From positions 310,001 through 374,000 of the forward strand of contig NZ_FNVX01000006.1 of assembly GCF_900104585.1 (NCBI RefSeq): a stretch of DNA of 64,000 nt. Direction: 5' to 3'. Positions 37,619 through 47,065 of this stretch are shown here, piece after piece (the first letter of the stretch is position 1; each line of letters begins with the position of its first letter). Position numbers and translations under genes: made by a program. The notes below the pieces were generated by a model. The model was given only the letters and a program-made list of their open reading frames with translations. It was not told where the DNA came from and ran no database searches. The DNA comes from Bacteroides ihuae. GTDB lineage: Bacteria; Bacteroidota; Bacteroidia; Bacteroidales; Bacteroidaceae.

Positions 37619-38425
37619 ATGAGATTAGTAAAACCCAAAAAGTTTTTAGGCCAACATTTTTTGAAAGATTTGAAAGTTGCTCAAGATATAGCCGATACTG
37701 TAGATACTTTCCCTGAACTTCCTATTTTAGAAGTTGGCCCGGGAATGGGGGTGCTCACTCAGTTTCTTGTAAAGAAAGAGCGTACGGTTAAAGTTGTTGA
37801 AGTAGATTTCGAATCAGTCGCTTATCTTAGAGAAGCCTATCCTTCACTCGAAGAACATATCATTGAAGACGATTTCCTAAAAATGAATCTACAACGAACA
37901 TTTGAAGGGAAACCATTTGTATTAACAGGCAATTATCCATACAATATATCAAGCCAAATATTCTTCAAGATGCTTGATAACAAAGATCTGATACCTTGTT
38001 GCACTGGAATGATACAAAAAGAAGTGGCTGAAAGAATTGCTGCTGGCCCTGGTAACAAAACCTACGGAATAATGAGTATACTTATACAAGCTTGGTACAA
38101 AGTCGAATATCTTTTTACTGTCAGCGAACAAGTCTTCAACCCTCCTCCTAAGGTGAAGAGCGCAGTCATACGCATGACGAGAAATGAAACAAAGAACCTT
38201 GGGTGCGATGAGAAATTATTTAAACTGGTAGTCAAAACCACCTTTAACCAGCGCAGAAAGACATTAAGGAACTCTATAAAGCCAATTCTTGGAAAAGACA
38301 GTCCGCTTACGCAAGATTTAATATTCAACAAAAGGCCAGAACAGCTTTCGGTACAAGAATTCATCGAATTAACCAATCGGGTAGAACAAGAATTAGCGAC
38401 TTCTCAAGAAGAAAATGGTCAATAA
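37619..38425 (+). CDS. rsmA: 16S rRNA (adenine1518-N6/adenine1519-N6)-dimethyltransferase RsmA (KsgA)
   Basis: A 268-residue SAM-dependent methyltransferase that dimethylates two adjacent adenines near the 3' end of 16S rRNA during 30S maturation. The N-terminus KKFLGQHFLKD is the family signature. The SAM-binding loop is EVGPGMG (38-44), and the catalytic motif is NYPYN (105-109), in place of the more common NLPYN. The C-terminal helical domain has QRRKTLRNS. It is followed 33 bases later by mgtE, probably on the same transcript. Confidence 0.97.
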   Translation: MRLVKPKKFLGQHFLKDLKVAQDIADTVDTFPELPILEVGPGMGVLTQFLVKKERTVKVVEVDFESVAYLREAYPSLEEHIIEDDFLKMNLQRTFEGKPFVLTGNYPYNISSQIFFKMLDNKDLIPCCTGMIQKEVAERIAAGPGNKTYGIMSILIQAWYKVEYLFTVSEQVFNPPPKVKSAVIRMTRNETKNLGCDEKLFKLVVKTTFNQRRKTLRNSIKPILGKDSPLTQDLIFNKRPEQLSVQEFIELTNRVEQELATSQEENGQ

Positions 38426-38458
38426 TCATAAAGCTTCAATTTTTAAAGAGTAAGTAAA

Positions 38459-39799
38459 GTGAACGAAGAATACATTGACAACGTTAAAGCACTCATCGGA
38501 CAAAAAGAAGCCGATAAGGTTAAGGAACTACTTATTGACCTCCACCCGGCCGATATAGCAGAGTTGTGCAATGAAATAAATACAGAAGAAGCAATATTTA
38601 TTTATCGCTTGTTAGACAATGAAACAGCAGCAGACGTCTTGGTGGAGATGGACGAAGAGGCACGCAAAGAATTTCTAGAGATATTACCTTCAGAAACTAT
38701 CGCAAAACGCTTTCTCGACTATATGGATACCGATGATGCAGTAGAGCTTATGCGGGATCTTGACGAAGATAAACAAGAAGAAATTCTTTCTCACATAGAA
38801 GATATCGAGCAAGCAGGAGATATTGTTGATTTGTTGAAGTATGATGAAGACACAGCTGGTGGATTAATGGGCACTGAGATGGTAACCGTTAATGAAAACT
38901 GGAGTATGCCCGAATGCCTGAAAGAGATGCGTCTGCAAGCTGAAGAGCTAGACGAAATATACTATGTCTATGTAGTCGATGACGATGAAAGACTACGAGG
39001 AGTCTTCCCCTTAAAAAAAATGATCACTTCGCCTTCTGTTTCTAAAGTAAAACACGTGATGAAAAAAGACCCTATCTCCATTAGGGTTGATACACCGATA
39101 GACGAAGTAGTACAAACAATAGAAAAGTATGACCTAGTCGCTGTGCCTATTGTCGATAGCATCGGACGCTTAGTTGGGCAAATAACCGTAGATGACGTTA
39201 TGGACGAAGTTCGCGAACAATCAGAACGTGACTATCAGTTAGCTTCCGGTCTTTCACAGGACGTAGAAACTGACGACAACGTGCTACGCCAAACCTCTGC
39301 TCGTTTACCTTGGCTTCTCATAGGTATGCTAGGTGGAATCGGTAATTCAATGATACTAGGAAATTTCGGTGCCACTTTTGCCTCCCACCCGGAAATGGCT
39401 CTTTACATCCCACTCATTGGAGGTACAGGAGGAAACGTAGGAACACAGTCATCTGCGCTCATTGTCCAAGGTCTAGCCAACAGTTCATTAGATATAAAAG
39501 ACACCTTTAAACAGATTACAAAAGAATCGGTTGTTGCAATCATCAATGCTACAATCATCTCATTATTGGTCTATGTTTATAACTTTATTCGTTTCGGAGC
39601 AACAGCCACCGTAACCTATTCCGTCTCCATCAGCCTGTTCGCAGTAGTTATGTTTGCATCTATATTCGGGACATTCGTGCCCATGACACTCGAGAAGTTA
39701 AAAATAGACCCAGCTATTGCGACAGGTCCCTTTATCTCAATCACGAATGACATTATTGGCATGATGCTCTACATGGGAATCACTGTTTTATTATCCTAA
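38459..39799 (+). CDS. mgtE: Magnesium transporter MgtE
   Basis: A 446-residue inner-membrane Mg2+ channel. The N-terminal superhelical domain (about 5-125, repeated LxDLHPADIAEL-type motifs) and two CBS domains (about 130-255) form the Mg2+-sensing cytosolic part. Five transmembrane helices follow (about 280-446), with the conserved PLIGGTGGNVGTQSS pore motif. The start is a GTG: no in-frame ATG lies near it, and the protein begins as other MgtE proteins do (NEEYIDNVK). It lies directly downstream of rsmA. Confidence 0.95.
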   Translation: MNEEYIDNVKALIGQKEADKVKELLIDLHPADIAELCNEINTEEAIFIYRLLDNETAADVLVEMDEEARKEFLEILPSETIAKRFLDYMDTDDAVELMRDLDEDKQEEILSHIEDIEQAGDIVDLLKYDEDTAGGLMGTEMVTVNENWSMPECLKEMRLQAEELDEIYYVYVVDDDERLRGVFPLKKMITSPSVSKVKHVMKKDPISIRVDTPIDEVVQTIEKYDLVAVPIVDSIGRLVGQITVDDVMDEVREQSERDYQLASGLSQDVETDDNVLRQTSARLPWLLIGMLGGIGNSMILGNFGATFASHPEMALYIPLIGGTGGNVGTQSSALIVQGLANSSLDIKDTFKQITKESVVAIINATIISLLVYVYNFIRFGATATVTYSVSISLFAVVMFASIFGTFVPMTLEKLKIDPAIATGPFISITNDIIGMMLYMGITVLLS

Positions 39800-39913
39800 A
39801 ATAGATAAAAGCAAAAAAAGACGAGAAAAAATTATGAGGTAATTGTTTTATTTCATTAATTTGTGAGCTAATGTAATTAAAAGGTTAAATCCTTTTCCCA
39901 AAACAAAAATACA

Positions 39914-41761
39914 ATGATGGACTCTCATGACACTAATCCGCCTTTGGAACAAGGAGATTTAGAAGAAGAAAAAAATGTAGCTGAGGTTTCAGAAACGCAA
40001 ACGATGGAAACTCAAGCGGAGAATACTAACGCGGAGACACAACCTGAGTCAGTATCAAAACCGACTAAAGAAAGTGTGTTAAAACGGCTAAACGAGCTTG
40101 CTAGCGATCACAAGAGTGCAAGCAAAATAGAACTTGACACATTGAAACAGACTTTCTATAAGCTCCATAACGCAGAACAAGAAGCTGATAAAAAAGTATT
40201 TGTCAATAATGGCGGCAATGAACAAGATTACACTCCTAAAAATGATGAATTGGAGAATGAATTTAAAAACGTAATGTCTGTCATTAAAGAAAAAAGAAGT
40301 ACACTAACCGCCGAAATAGAAAAGCAAAAAGAAGATAACCTTGAGATAAAACTTTCAATCTTAGCTAAACTAAAAGAATTAGTTGAGTCATCAGAAGATG
40401 CTAACAGATCATATAATGAATTCAAAAGATTGCAACAGCAATGGAATGAAATAAGGCTTATTCCACAGGCGAAAGTAAATGAACTCTGGAAAAGCTATCA
40501 GCTCTATGTGGAAAAATTCTATGATATTCTAAAACTCAACAACGAATTTCGCGACTATGACTTTAAAAAAAATCTAGAAATAAAGAGCAAACTTTGCGAA
40601 ACGGCAGAGAAACTAATAGAAGAGCCAGATGTAGTATCTGCTTTTCACCAATTACAGAAACTTCACCAAGAATTCAGAGATACAGGACCTGTAGCTAAAG
40701 ATTTGAGAGATGAAGTTTGGGCTCGATTCAAAGCTGCTTCCACACAAGTAAATCGCCGTCACCAAGAACATTTTGAGGAGCTTAAAGAAGTTGAGCAACA
40801 CAATCTTGATCAAAAGACAGTTATCTGCGAAATTGTAGAAACAATAGAATATACCGAATTAACAACATTCACAGCTTGGGAGAACAGAACCCAAGAAATC
40901 ATTGCCCTACAAAGCAAATGGAAAACAATTGGCTTTGCACCTCAAAAAATGAATGTGAAAATCTTTGAGCGCTTTAGAAAAGCATGCGATGGCTTTTTTA
41001 AGAAAAAGAGCGAATTTTATAAACTCCTTAAAGAAAGCATGACCGAGAACTTGGAAAAGAAGAAGGCGCTGTGCGAAAAAGCAGAAGCATTAAAGGATAA
41101 CACCGACTGGAAGGAAACATCCGAAATTCTTACTAAGTTACAAAAAGAATGGAAAACTGTCGGCCCGGTAACAAAGAAGTACTCAGACGCAATATGGAAT
41201 CGATTTATTGGTGCTTGCGATTACTTCTTTGAACAGAAAAATAAGGCTACATCATCACTACGCACCGGAGAGTTTGAAAACCTAGAAAAGAAAAAAGAAA
41301 TTATAGACAAGCTGATTGCGCTCAAAGATTCGTCCGTAACTGACGAAGCGAACCAATTAGTACGCGAACTCATTAAAGAATGGAATTCTGTGGGACACGT
41401 TCCTTTTAAGGAAAAAGATAGAATCTATAAGCAGTTTCATGCGCTAATTGATGAGATATTTGAACGCTTCAACTTAAGTCTTTCCGATAAAAAACTAAGC
41501 AATTTTAAATCTGCGATTAGCACTATTCAAGGAGGCCATCAATCTCTCTATAAAGAGCGTGAAAGACTTATCCGAATATACGAGAATATGAAGAACGAGC
41601 TACACACTTATGAGAATAATTTAGGCTTCTTGAGCTCCTCTTCTCAAAAAGGCAATAGCTTATTGACCGAAATAAATCGAAAAGTGGAAAAATTGAAGGC
41701 AGACCTAGAACTGACGCTCCAGAAAATTCATGTAATAGACGAATCGGCCAAAGAAGAGTAA
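39914..41761 (+). CDS. DUF349 repeat protein
   Basis: A 615-residue highly charged, helical cytoplasmic protein. After an acidic, low-complexity N-terminus (about 1-55) there are about five DUF349 units of roughly 70 residues, each marked by W-x-x-[IV]-G or similar (QQWNEIRLIP, KWKTIGFAP, EWKTVGPV, EWNSVGHVP). It is conserved as a single gene in Bacteroidota, where the function is not established. A proper terminator follows. The charge and repeat pattern suggest an elongated coiled structure. Confidence 0.85.
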   Translation: MMDSHDTNPPLEQGDLEEEKNVAEVSETQTMETQAENTNAETQPESVSKPTKESVLKRLNELASDHKSASKIELDTLKQTFYKLHNAEQEADKKVFVNNGGNEQDYTPKNDELENEFKNVMSVIKEKRSTLTAEIEKQKEDNLEIKLSILAKLKELVESSEDANRSYNEFKRLQQQWNEIRLIPQAKVNELWKSYQLYVEKFYDILKLNNEFRDYDFKKNLEIKSKLCETAEKLIEEPDVVSAFHQLQKLHQEFRDTGPVAKDLRDEVWARFKAASTQVNRRHQEHFEELKEVEQHNLDQKTVICEIVETIEYTELTTFTAWENRTQEIIALQSKWKTIGFAPQKMNVKIFERFRKACDGFFKKKSEFYKLLKESMTENLEKKKALCEKAEALKDNTDWKETSEILTKLQKEWKTVGPVTKKYSDAIWNRFIGACDYFFEQKNKATSSLRTGEFENLEKKKEIIDKLIALKDSSVTDEANQLVRELIKEWNSVGHVPFKEKDRIYKQFHALIDEIFERFNLSLSDKKLSNFKSAISTIQGGHQSLYKERERLIRIYENMKNELHTYENNLGFLSSSSQKGNSLLTEINRKVEKLKADLELTLQKIHVIDESAKEE

Positions 41762-41780
41762 TTAAGGACAATTTATATGA

Positions 41781-41815
41781 GGATGTCTAACCCAGAGGGC
41801 ATCCTTTTCTTTTTT
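41781..41815 (+). terminator. Intrinsic terminator after the DUF349 gene
   Basis: GGATGTC (41781-41787) pairs with GGCATCC (41798-41804, one G-U pair) and is followed by TTTTCTTTTTT. It lies 20 bases after the stop codon. Confidence 0.8.
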
Positions 41816-41949
41816 ACATCCACAAGCATATCCAACCAGAATATAGGGCAACCTTCAGCTCCACATTATCAATTTCCATCTGATTAAAATTTCACTGCTT
41901 ATCCATTCGTTTACCCAGTAAATCTATATTTCAATAGATGAGTTGAGAT

Positions 41950-42240
41950 AATCGAGTAATAGGAAAACTTCTTCATTTCCCTACTACTTCATTTTCCGAC
42001 CTCTCACGCCACCACGCATGCCCTCGGCACGTGGCGGTTTATTAAACATGGCGAGACTTGTAATTTCTTTGAAATCTTCCATGCTTCCCTAAAGCACATA
42101 CGTATGCTGAAACGTATCCATTCGTCCAAGCTGAGAAGAAAAGACTTACAATCAGCTAGTTTGTAATAGCTGCACCAACCAATCGTTATTTGAAATAACT
42201 GTTGTAAGCGAACTTGCGCCCTAAAGTTATCGCCCATGCT
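41950..42240 (-). mobile_element. Decayed group II intron: maturase-domain fragment plus domain V/VI-like RNA
   Basis: On the minus strand, 42058-42234 encodes about 59 residues that read as the maturase (GIIM) part of a group II intron reverse transcriptase. Key stretches are GWCSYYKLADCKSFL and LDEWIRFSIRMCFREAWK, comparable to the family pattern GWxNYFKxADxK..DEWxRRRxRMxxWKxWK. Next, at 42009-42037, lies a domain V-like hairpin: CCGCCACG paired with CGTGGTGG, a 2-base bulge, and TGCC/GGCA with a tiny loop. A domain VI-like GGAAAA/TTTTCC stem (41962-41997) and an ending CCTATTACTCGATT come after it. The reverse transcriptase fingers and palm and the intron 5' end are gone, and the C-terminal tail of the protein also seems deleted. 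It cannot be active. Confidence 0.75.
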
Positions 42241-42241
42241 G

Positions 42242-42297
42242 GCCCAACATAAAAAAGCAGAAATTGCTTGTACAATTTCTGCTTTTTTATGTTGGGC
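42242..42297 (-). terminator. Terminator of tRNA-Gln, a perfect 25-bp inverted repeat reaching into the tRNA
   Basis: Left arm 42242-42266 and right arm 42273-42297 are perfect inverted copies around a 6-base loop. The core AGCAGAAATTG/CAATTTCTGCT with its A and T tracts is a classic bidirectional intrinsic terminator. The outer part of the repeat includes the last bases of the tRNA acceptor strand, so the repeat is longer than a terminator needs. Confidence 0.8.
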
Positions 42298-42362
42298 TAC
42301 CAGGATTCGAACCTGGAACATCAGGACCAGAATCTGAAGTGTTACCATTACACCATAGCCCA
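42292..42362 (-). tRNA. tRNA-Gln (anticodon CTG)
   Basis: A 71-base cloverleaf on the minus strand: acceptor TGGGCTA/TAGCCCA (perfect), D arm GTGT/ACAC with AATGGTA loop, anticodon arm TCAGA-TTCTGGT-CCTGA, variable loop TGTT, T arm CCAGG-TTCGAAT-CCTGG (perfect) and discriminator A. The anticodon at positions 34-36 is CTG, reading the Gln codon CAG. The base pair at 31-39 is A/C, a mismatch closing the anticodon stem. CCA is not encoded. An open frame covers this region but is only an overlap. Confidence 0.93.
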
Positions 42363-42379
42363 TTGATTTATTTCGGGTG

Positions 42380-42387
42380 CAAAGATA
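42380..42387 (-). promoter_or_regulatory. -7 box of tRNA-Gln
   Basis: TATCTTTG on the minus strand, 17 bases before the mature tRNA 5' end. A TTTG lies 16 bases further upstream (42404-42407), shorter than the usual spacing. Confidence 0.5.
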
Positions 42388-42534
42388 CAAATAAATTGTA
42401 AACCAAAAACTTTTTTCAACCTTTTTATCCAGAAAGTCTCTAACAGACGTTACTACTGTGGAAACATCCCTTAAAAAAAAACAAAAAAAGGATTAGATTT
42501 ATCTAGTAACTTACATTGGTATAATAATTCAGTG

Positions 42535-42542
42535 TATCTTTG
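42535..42542 (+). promoter_or_regulatory. -7 box of the rsfS-ftsH-cdsA operon
   Basis: TATCTTTG lies 83 bases before the rsfS ATG, with a TTG 16 bases upstream. It is the only clear -7 match between tRNA-Gln and rsfS, which implies a leader of roughly 75 bases. Confidence 0.5.
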
Positions 42543-42625
42543 TAAAAGATATCGAGATAACGTACGGGAACAATGATTCCACTTTCATTGTTATACTGAA
42601 AAGAAAAATTAAAACTCACTTATAG

Positions 42626-42985
42626 ATGAACGAAGCAAAAGCATTATTAGAAAAAATCAAAGAAGGTATTCAAGAGAAAAAAGGTAAGAATATTATTATA
42701 GCAGACCTTACTAACATAGGAGACACAATATGCAATTACTTTGTGATCTGCCAAGGTAATTCGCCAAGCCAAGTAAGTGCCATTGTTGATTCGATCAAAG
42801 AGTTCACTAGAAAAGGGGTGAACACCAAACCTTTTGCTGTAGACGGATTAAATAATGCCGAATGGGTAGCAATGGACTATTCAGACATATTGGTACACGT
42901 CTTTCTCCCCGAAACAAGAACATTTTATAACTTAGAACATCTTTGGGCAGATGCTAAATTAACAACTATTCCCGATATTGACTAA
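42626..42985 (+). CDS. rsfS: Ribosomal silencing factor RsfS
   Basis: A 119-residue protein of the RsfS/Iojap family that binds uL14 on the 50S subunit and blocks subunit joining when nutrients are short. Family features are DLTNIGDTICNYFVICQGNSPSQVSAI (about 25-51), the VDGLNNAEWVAMDYSDILVHVF core (about 73-94) and YNLEHLWADA near the end. The length is standard. It is first in an apparent operon with ftsH (9-base gap) and cdsA. Confidence 0.95.
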   Translation: MNEAKALLEKIKEGIQEKKGKNIIIADLTNIGDTICNYFVICQGNSPSQVSAIVDSIKEFTRKGVNTKPFAVDGLNNAEWVAMDYSDILVHVFLPETRTFYNLEHLWADAKLTTIPDID

Positions 42986-42994
42986 CTAAGCAAG

Positions 42995-45010
42995 ATGGAT
43001 AATAAAAAGAAACCAAATAAAGTAAATATGCCCCGGTTTAATATTAGCTGGATGTATATGATTATAGCACTAATGCTTTTAGCGCTGTATTTTACTAATG
43101 AGAACAGCTCAGTAAGCAAGACAACTTCCTATGATGAATTTCAACAATATGTTCGCAGTGGATATGTTAATAAAATAATTGGTTATGATGACAACACGGT
43201 TGAAGCTTATATCAAACCTTATTTTGTGAAAGATGTATTCAAAGAAGATTCTAATCGTGTAGGCAAGAATCCGATGATATCCACTGAAGCCCCTTCACGG
43301 GAGAGTTTGGGTGAGTTTCTTCAAAAAGAAAGAGATGAGGCTCGCTTTAATGGCTCAGTAAGCTACGAAAAAAAGAAAGACTACTTCAGTGTCATTTTAT
43401 GGAACGTACTACCTATAGTCTTTTTAATTGGACTATGGTTATTTTTCATGCGCAGAATGAGCGGTGGCGGCAATGGAGCTGGCGGAGTCTTCAACGTTGG
43501 AAAATCAAAAGCACAACTCTTTGAAAAAGGAGGTTCGATAAAGGTCACATTCAAAGATGTTGCCGGCTTAGCAGAGGCTAAACAAGAAATTGAAGAAATT
43601 GTAGAGTTTTTAAAAGAGCCCCAAAAATACACTAATCTAGGAGGAAAAATCCCAAAGGGAGCACTACTCGTAGGCCCTCCGGGAACAGGTAAAACATTAC
43701 TAGCCAAAGCTGTAGCGGGAGAAGCAAATGTACCATTTTTCTCTTTATCTGGTTCCGATTTCGTTGAAATGTTTGTTGGCGTAGGCGCATCTCGTGTCCG
43801 AGACCTATTTAAACAAGCAAAAGAAAAAGCTCCTTGTATTGTGTTTATTGACGAAATTGATGCAGTAGGAAGAGCACGTGGAAAAAATCCTAGCATGGGC
43901 GGAAACGACGAACGGGAAAACACACTAAACCAACTCCTTACAGAGATGGATGGTTTTGGTTCAAACAGTGGAGTGATCATTCTTGCTGCAACCAATCGTG
44001 TGGATGTACTGGATAAAGCTTTATTACGTGCCGGAAGGTTTGATCGCCAGATACATGTTGACCTCCCCGACTTGAATGAAAGAAAAGAAGTTTTCGGAGT
44101 GCACTTGCGCCCCATTAAAATAGATGAATCAGTCGATGTTGATCTCTTATCTCGTCAAACTCCGGGCTTTTCGGGTGCCGACATAGCCAATGTTTGTAAT
44201 GAAGCAGCTCTTATTGCTGCAAGGCACGGCAAAAAGTTTGTTGATAAACAAGATTTTCTTGATGCTGTAGATCGTATAATTGGTGGATTAGAGAAGAAAA
44301 GCAAAATTACCACTGAAGAAGAACGTCGCACTATTGCACTCCATGAAGCTGGACATGCGAGCTTATCATGGTTACTAGAACATGCCAATCCGCTAATCAA
44401 AGTAACCATCGTACCTCGTGGACGGGCCTTAGGCGCAGCGTGGTACCTACCCGAAGAAAGGCAAATCACGACCAAAGAGCAAATGCTTGATGAAATGTGC
44501 GCTACTCTTGGTGGGCGGGCAGCAGAAAATCTGTTTATTGGTAGAATCTCGACAGGAGCTATGAACGACTTGGAACGCGTTACAAAACAAGCCTATGGAA
44601 TGATAGCTTATCTAGGTATGAGCGACAAACTTCCTAATCTTTGCTATTATAACAATGATGAATATTCATTCAATAGGCCCTACAGTGAACGAACAGCAGA
44701 GCTTATAGATGAGGAAGTAAAGCTGATGATAAATGAACAATACGAACGTGCTAAACAAATTCTTTCGATGCACAAAGAAGGACATAATAAATTGGCTGCT
44801 CTGTTGATCGAAAAAGAAGTTATATTTGCTGAAGATGTAGAACAGATATTTGGTAAGCGTGTTTGGACTTCACGTTCAGAAGAGATCATGGCAGCTGAAT
44901 TACGTAAGAAGCCAGAAATTGGAACGAAAATAACTGAGGAGAAGCCGAAAAAAAGCGCTATCGAATTAAACTCAGAATCGGAAGCTGAAGTCAAAAAACC
45001 TCTAAATTAA
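42995..45010 (+). CDS. ftsH: ATP-dependent zinc metalloprotease FtsH
   Basis: A 671-residue membrane-anchored AAA+ protease for quality control of membrane and regulatory proteins. Two transmembrane segments (about 13-30 and 131-150) flank a periplasmic domain. The AAA module has Walker A GPPGTGKT (near 228), Walker [11 protein letters not shown] and the second region of homology [19 protein letters not shown]. The zinc site is HEAGH (near 451). The C-terminal tail is charged and probably disordered. It lies between rsfS and cdsA, a common order in Bacteroides. Confidence 0.97.
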   Translation: MDNKKKPNKVNMPRFNISWMYMIIALMLLALYFTNENSSVSKTTSYDEFQQYVRSGYVNKIIGYDDNTVEAYIKPYFVKDVFKEDSNRVGKNPMISTEAPSRESLGEFLQKERDEARFNGSVSYEKKKDYFSVILWNVLPIVFLIGLWLFFMRRMSGGGNGAGGVFNVGKSKAQLFEKGGSIKVTFKDVAGLAEAKQEIEEIVEFLKEPQKYTNLGGKIPKGALLVGPPGTGKTLLAKAVAGEANVPFFSLSGSDFVEMFVGVGASRVRDLFKQAKEKAPCIVFIDEIDAVGRARGKNPSMGGNDERENTLNQLLTEMDGFGSNSGVIILAATNRVDVLDKALLRAGRFDRQIHVDLPDLNERKEVFGVHLRPIKIDESVDVDLLSRQTPGFSGADIANVCNEAALIAARHGKKFVDKQDFLDAVDRIIGGLEKKSKITTEEERRTIALHEAGHASLSWLLEHANPLIKVTIVPRGRALGAAWYLPEERQITTKEQMLDEMCATLGGRAAENLFIGRISTGAMNDLERVTKQAYGMIAYLGMSDKLPNLCYYNNDEYSFNRPYSERTAELIDEEVKLMINEQYERAKQILSMHKEGHNKLAALLIEKEVIFAEDVEQIFGKRVWTSRSEEIMAAELRKKPEIGTKITEEKPKKSAIELNSESEAEVKKPLN

Positions 45011-45023
45011 AGTTCTCAGTACA

Positions 45024-45872
45024 TTGAAAAAAAATCTTATACAACGAACTGTAACTGGAGTATTCTTCGTTACACTATTAATGGGCTGCATTTTGTACCA
45101 CCCATTCTCATTTGGAATATTATTCACGATTATTAGTGCGCTTACAATACGAGAATTCACCCATTTGTTAAATGATAAGACAGAAGGAGCATATGCCAAC
45201 CAAGCGATTACAATGCTTGGTGGCGCATACTTGTTTCTTGCTATCATGGCCTTTTGCATGAACGTAGCAGATTCTAAAGTATTTATACCTTACCTTGCGT
45301 TAATTATTTATTTGATTATCAGCGAGCTCTATCTGAAGAGAGCAAATCCAATCATCAATTGGGCCTACGCAATGTTTAGTCAACTGTATGTTGCATTGCC
45401 CTTTGCACTGCTCAACGTCTTGGCTTTTCAAAGTAACCCTAATACTGATCGTGTAGAATACAATGCTATCCTTCCTCTTTCTATCTTTATTTTTATCTGG
45501 TTAAACGACACTGGAGCATATTGCGTAGGTAGCCTAATTGGAAAACATCGCTTGTTTGAACGAGTATCACCAAAAAAATCTTGGGAAGGCTCTATTGCAG
45601 GAGGCATTGTAGCAATCGCCGCTTCATTTGTGTTCGCTAGTTATTTCCCTTTCCTTCCCACTTTAGCGTGGATTGGTCTATCAATAACAGTGGTAATATT
45701 TGGTACATGGGGCGACTTAAGCGAATCATTATTGAAGCGCCAACTAGGAGTAAAAGATTCGGGGAAAATGCTTCCCGGACACGGTGGAATGCTCGATCGC
45801 TTTGATAGTGCACTCATAGCTATACCAGCAGCTGTTGTCTATCTTTATATGATTTCAACGATTTTGTCTTAG
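45024..45872 (+). CDS. cdsA: Phosphatidate cytidylyltransferase CdsA
   Basis: A 282-residue integral membrane enzyme that makes CDP-diacylglycerol from phosphatidic acid and CTP, the branch point of phospholipid synthesis. About eight transmembrane helices are visible, and the C-terminal signature SLLKRQLGVKDSGKMLPGHGGMLDRFDS matches the family. The start is a TTG at 45024, because the next ATG would delete the first helix. The gene is 13 bases after ftsH. Its stop codon overlaps that of lpxB on the other strand by 4 bases. Confidence 0.95.
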   Translation: MKKNLIQRTVTGVFFVTLLMGCILYHPFSFGILFTIISALTIREFTHLLNDKTEGAYANQAITMLGGAYLFLAIMAFCMNVADSKVFIPYLALIIYLIISELYLKRANPIINWAYAMFSQLYVALPFALLNVLAFQSNPNTDRVEYNAILPLSIFIFIWLNDTGAYCVGSLIGKHRLFERVSPKKSWEGSIAGGIVAIAASFVFASYFPFLPTLAWIGLSITVVIFGTWGDLSESLLKRQLGVKDSGKMLPGHGGMLDRFDSALIAIPAAVVYLYMISTILS

Positions 45873-46999
45873 CCAAGTAAATGAATGATACTCTTTGCTG
45901 CTCTATCGGGTGCACCGGAAGGTCCTAACGTAGTAATTATATCTTCATATCCAATTAACATTTCCCTTCGGCGTTCTTCTTTATGCAATATGTCATCTAA
46001 TTCAAGAGAAATGTTTTCGATAGTCATTGTGTCTGCAATTAATTCCTTTACTACTTCGCGCCCCGCTATGAGGTTTACTAACGAAATAAACGGCACTTTC
46101 AATACATGCTTCTTTAGAAAAGCAATAATCTTTCCTATAGGAGTATGATAACATACCACCTGAGGAGTTAAAAATAAAGCTGTTTCAAGAGTTGCCGTAC
46201 CAGAAGTTACTAAAGCAGTTTTTGCATGATGCAGCAAAGCATAAGTTTGTCCAAAAACAACTTTTACACCCAATCCTGCAATAAATTTATCGTAATATTC
46301 AGGAGCTATACCCGGTGCAGCAGCTAAAACCATCTGATAATCATTAAATGGTGTGGCAGCACGAATCATATCAGGTAAATTATCTTTAATTTCTTGTTTC
46401 CTACTACCAGCCAACAAAGCAATAATACCTCTCCCATCTAAACCATTATTCCTAGTAAATTCGGAAAAAGACTCGGAATAGCTTATGCGGAAGTTAGCCA
46501 CTTCATCAACTGTTGGGTTTCCCACATAATGTATCGGATACTGATGTTTATTATAAAAATCAACTTCAAATGGCAAGATAGAAAAAAGCTCGTCCACATC
46601 TCGTTTAATATTCTTTATGCGGTATTCTTTCCATGCCCATATTTTGGGAGAGATATAATAATACACAGGGATATCTGTCTTTGCATGTACAAATTGAGCT
46701 ATGTTGAGATTAAATCCCGGATAATCGACAAGAATAACGACATCAGGTTTCCAAGCCACAACATCTTTCTTGCAGTATTTCATGTTAGCAAAAATCGTAC
46801 GAAGATGAAGCAATACGGGTATAAAGCCCATATATGCCAAATCTTTGTAATGCTTAACCATCACTCCTCCTACATGCGCCATCATATCGCCGCCAAAGAA
46901 ACGGAACTCAGCCTGAGCATCTTCACGCTGCAAAGCGGCCATTAAATGAGCAGCATGTAAATCTCCAGATGCTTCACCAACAATCAGATAATACTTCAT
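45869..46999 (-). CDS. lpxB: Lipid-A-disaccharide synthase LpxB
   Basis: A 376-residue peripheral membrane GT19 glycosyltransferase that joins UDP-diacylglucosamine and lipid X in lipid A synthesis. The N-terminal GEASGDLHAAHL is the family signature. YYISPKIWAWKEYRIKNI and the ALLAGSRKQEI nucleotide-binding part follow, then the donor site VTSGTATLETALF. I start at the ATG at 46999 (MKYYLIVGEASG); a TTG 12 bases upstream only adds an unusual extension. surE lies 66 bases upstream of this start on the same strand and is probably co-transcribed. Confidence 0.95.
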   Translation of the reverse strand: MKYYLIVGEASGDLHAAHLMAALQREDAQAEFRFFGGDMMAHVGGVMVKHYKDLAYMGFIPVLLHLRTIFANMKYCKKDVVAWKPDVVILVDYPGFNLNIAQFVHAKTDIPVYYYISPKIWAWKEYRIKNIKRDVDELFSILPFEVDFYNKHQYPIHYVGNPTVDEVANFRISYSESFSEFTRNNGLDGRGIIALLAGSRKQEIKDNLPDMIRAATPFNDYQMVLAAAPGIAPEYYDKFIAGLGVKVVFGQTYALLHHAKTALVTSGTATLETALFLTPQVVCYHTPIGKIIAFLKKHVLKVPFISLVNLIAGREVVKELIADTMTIENISLELDDILHKEERRREMLIGYEDIITTLGPSGAPDRAAKSIIHLLG

Positions 47000-47065
47000 A
47001 TCGCACAACAATTTTAATTATTCCAAAAGCAAAAAACTCAGCATTATACAGATATGCACTTCCCC

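Noticed and set aside
42004..42390. 128-codon open frame on the minus strand covering tRNA-Gln
   Set aside because: Its first third is the tRNA and terminator read as protein, and its end is the domain V-like RNA. Only the middle is real former coding sequence, reported as the intron relic.
43381..44115. 244-codon open frame on the minus strand
   Set aside because: Lies fully inside ftsH, in a frame that is open by composition only.
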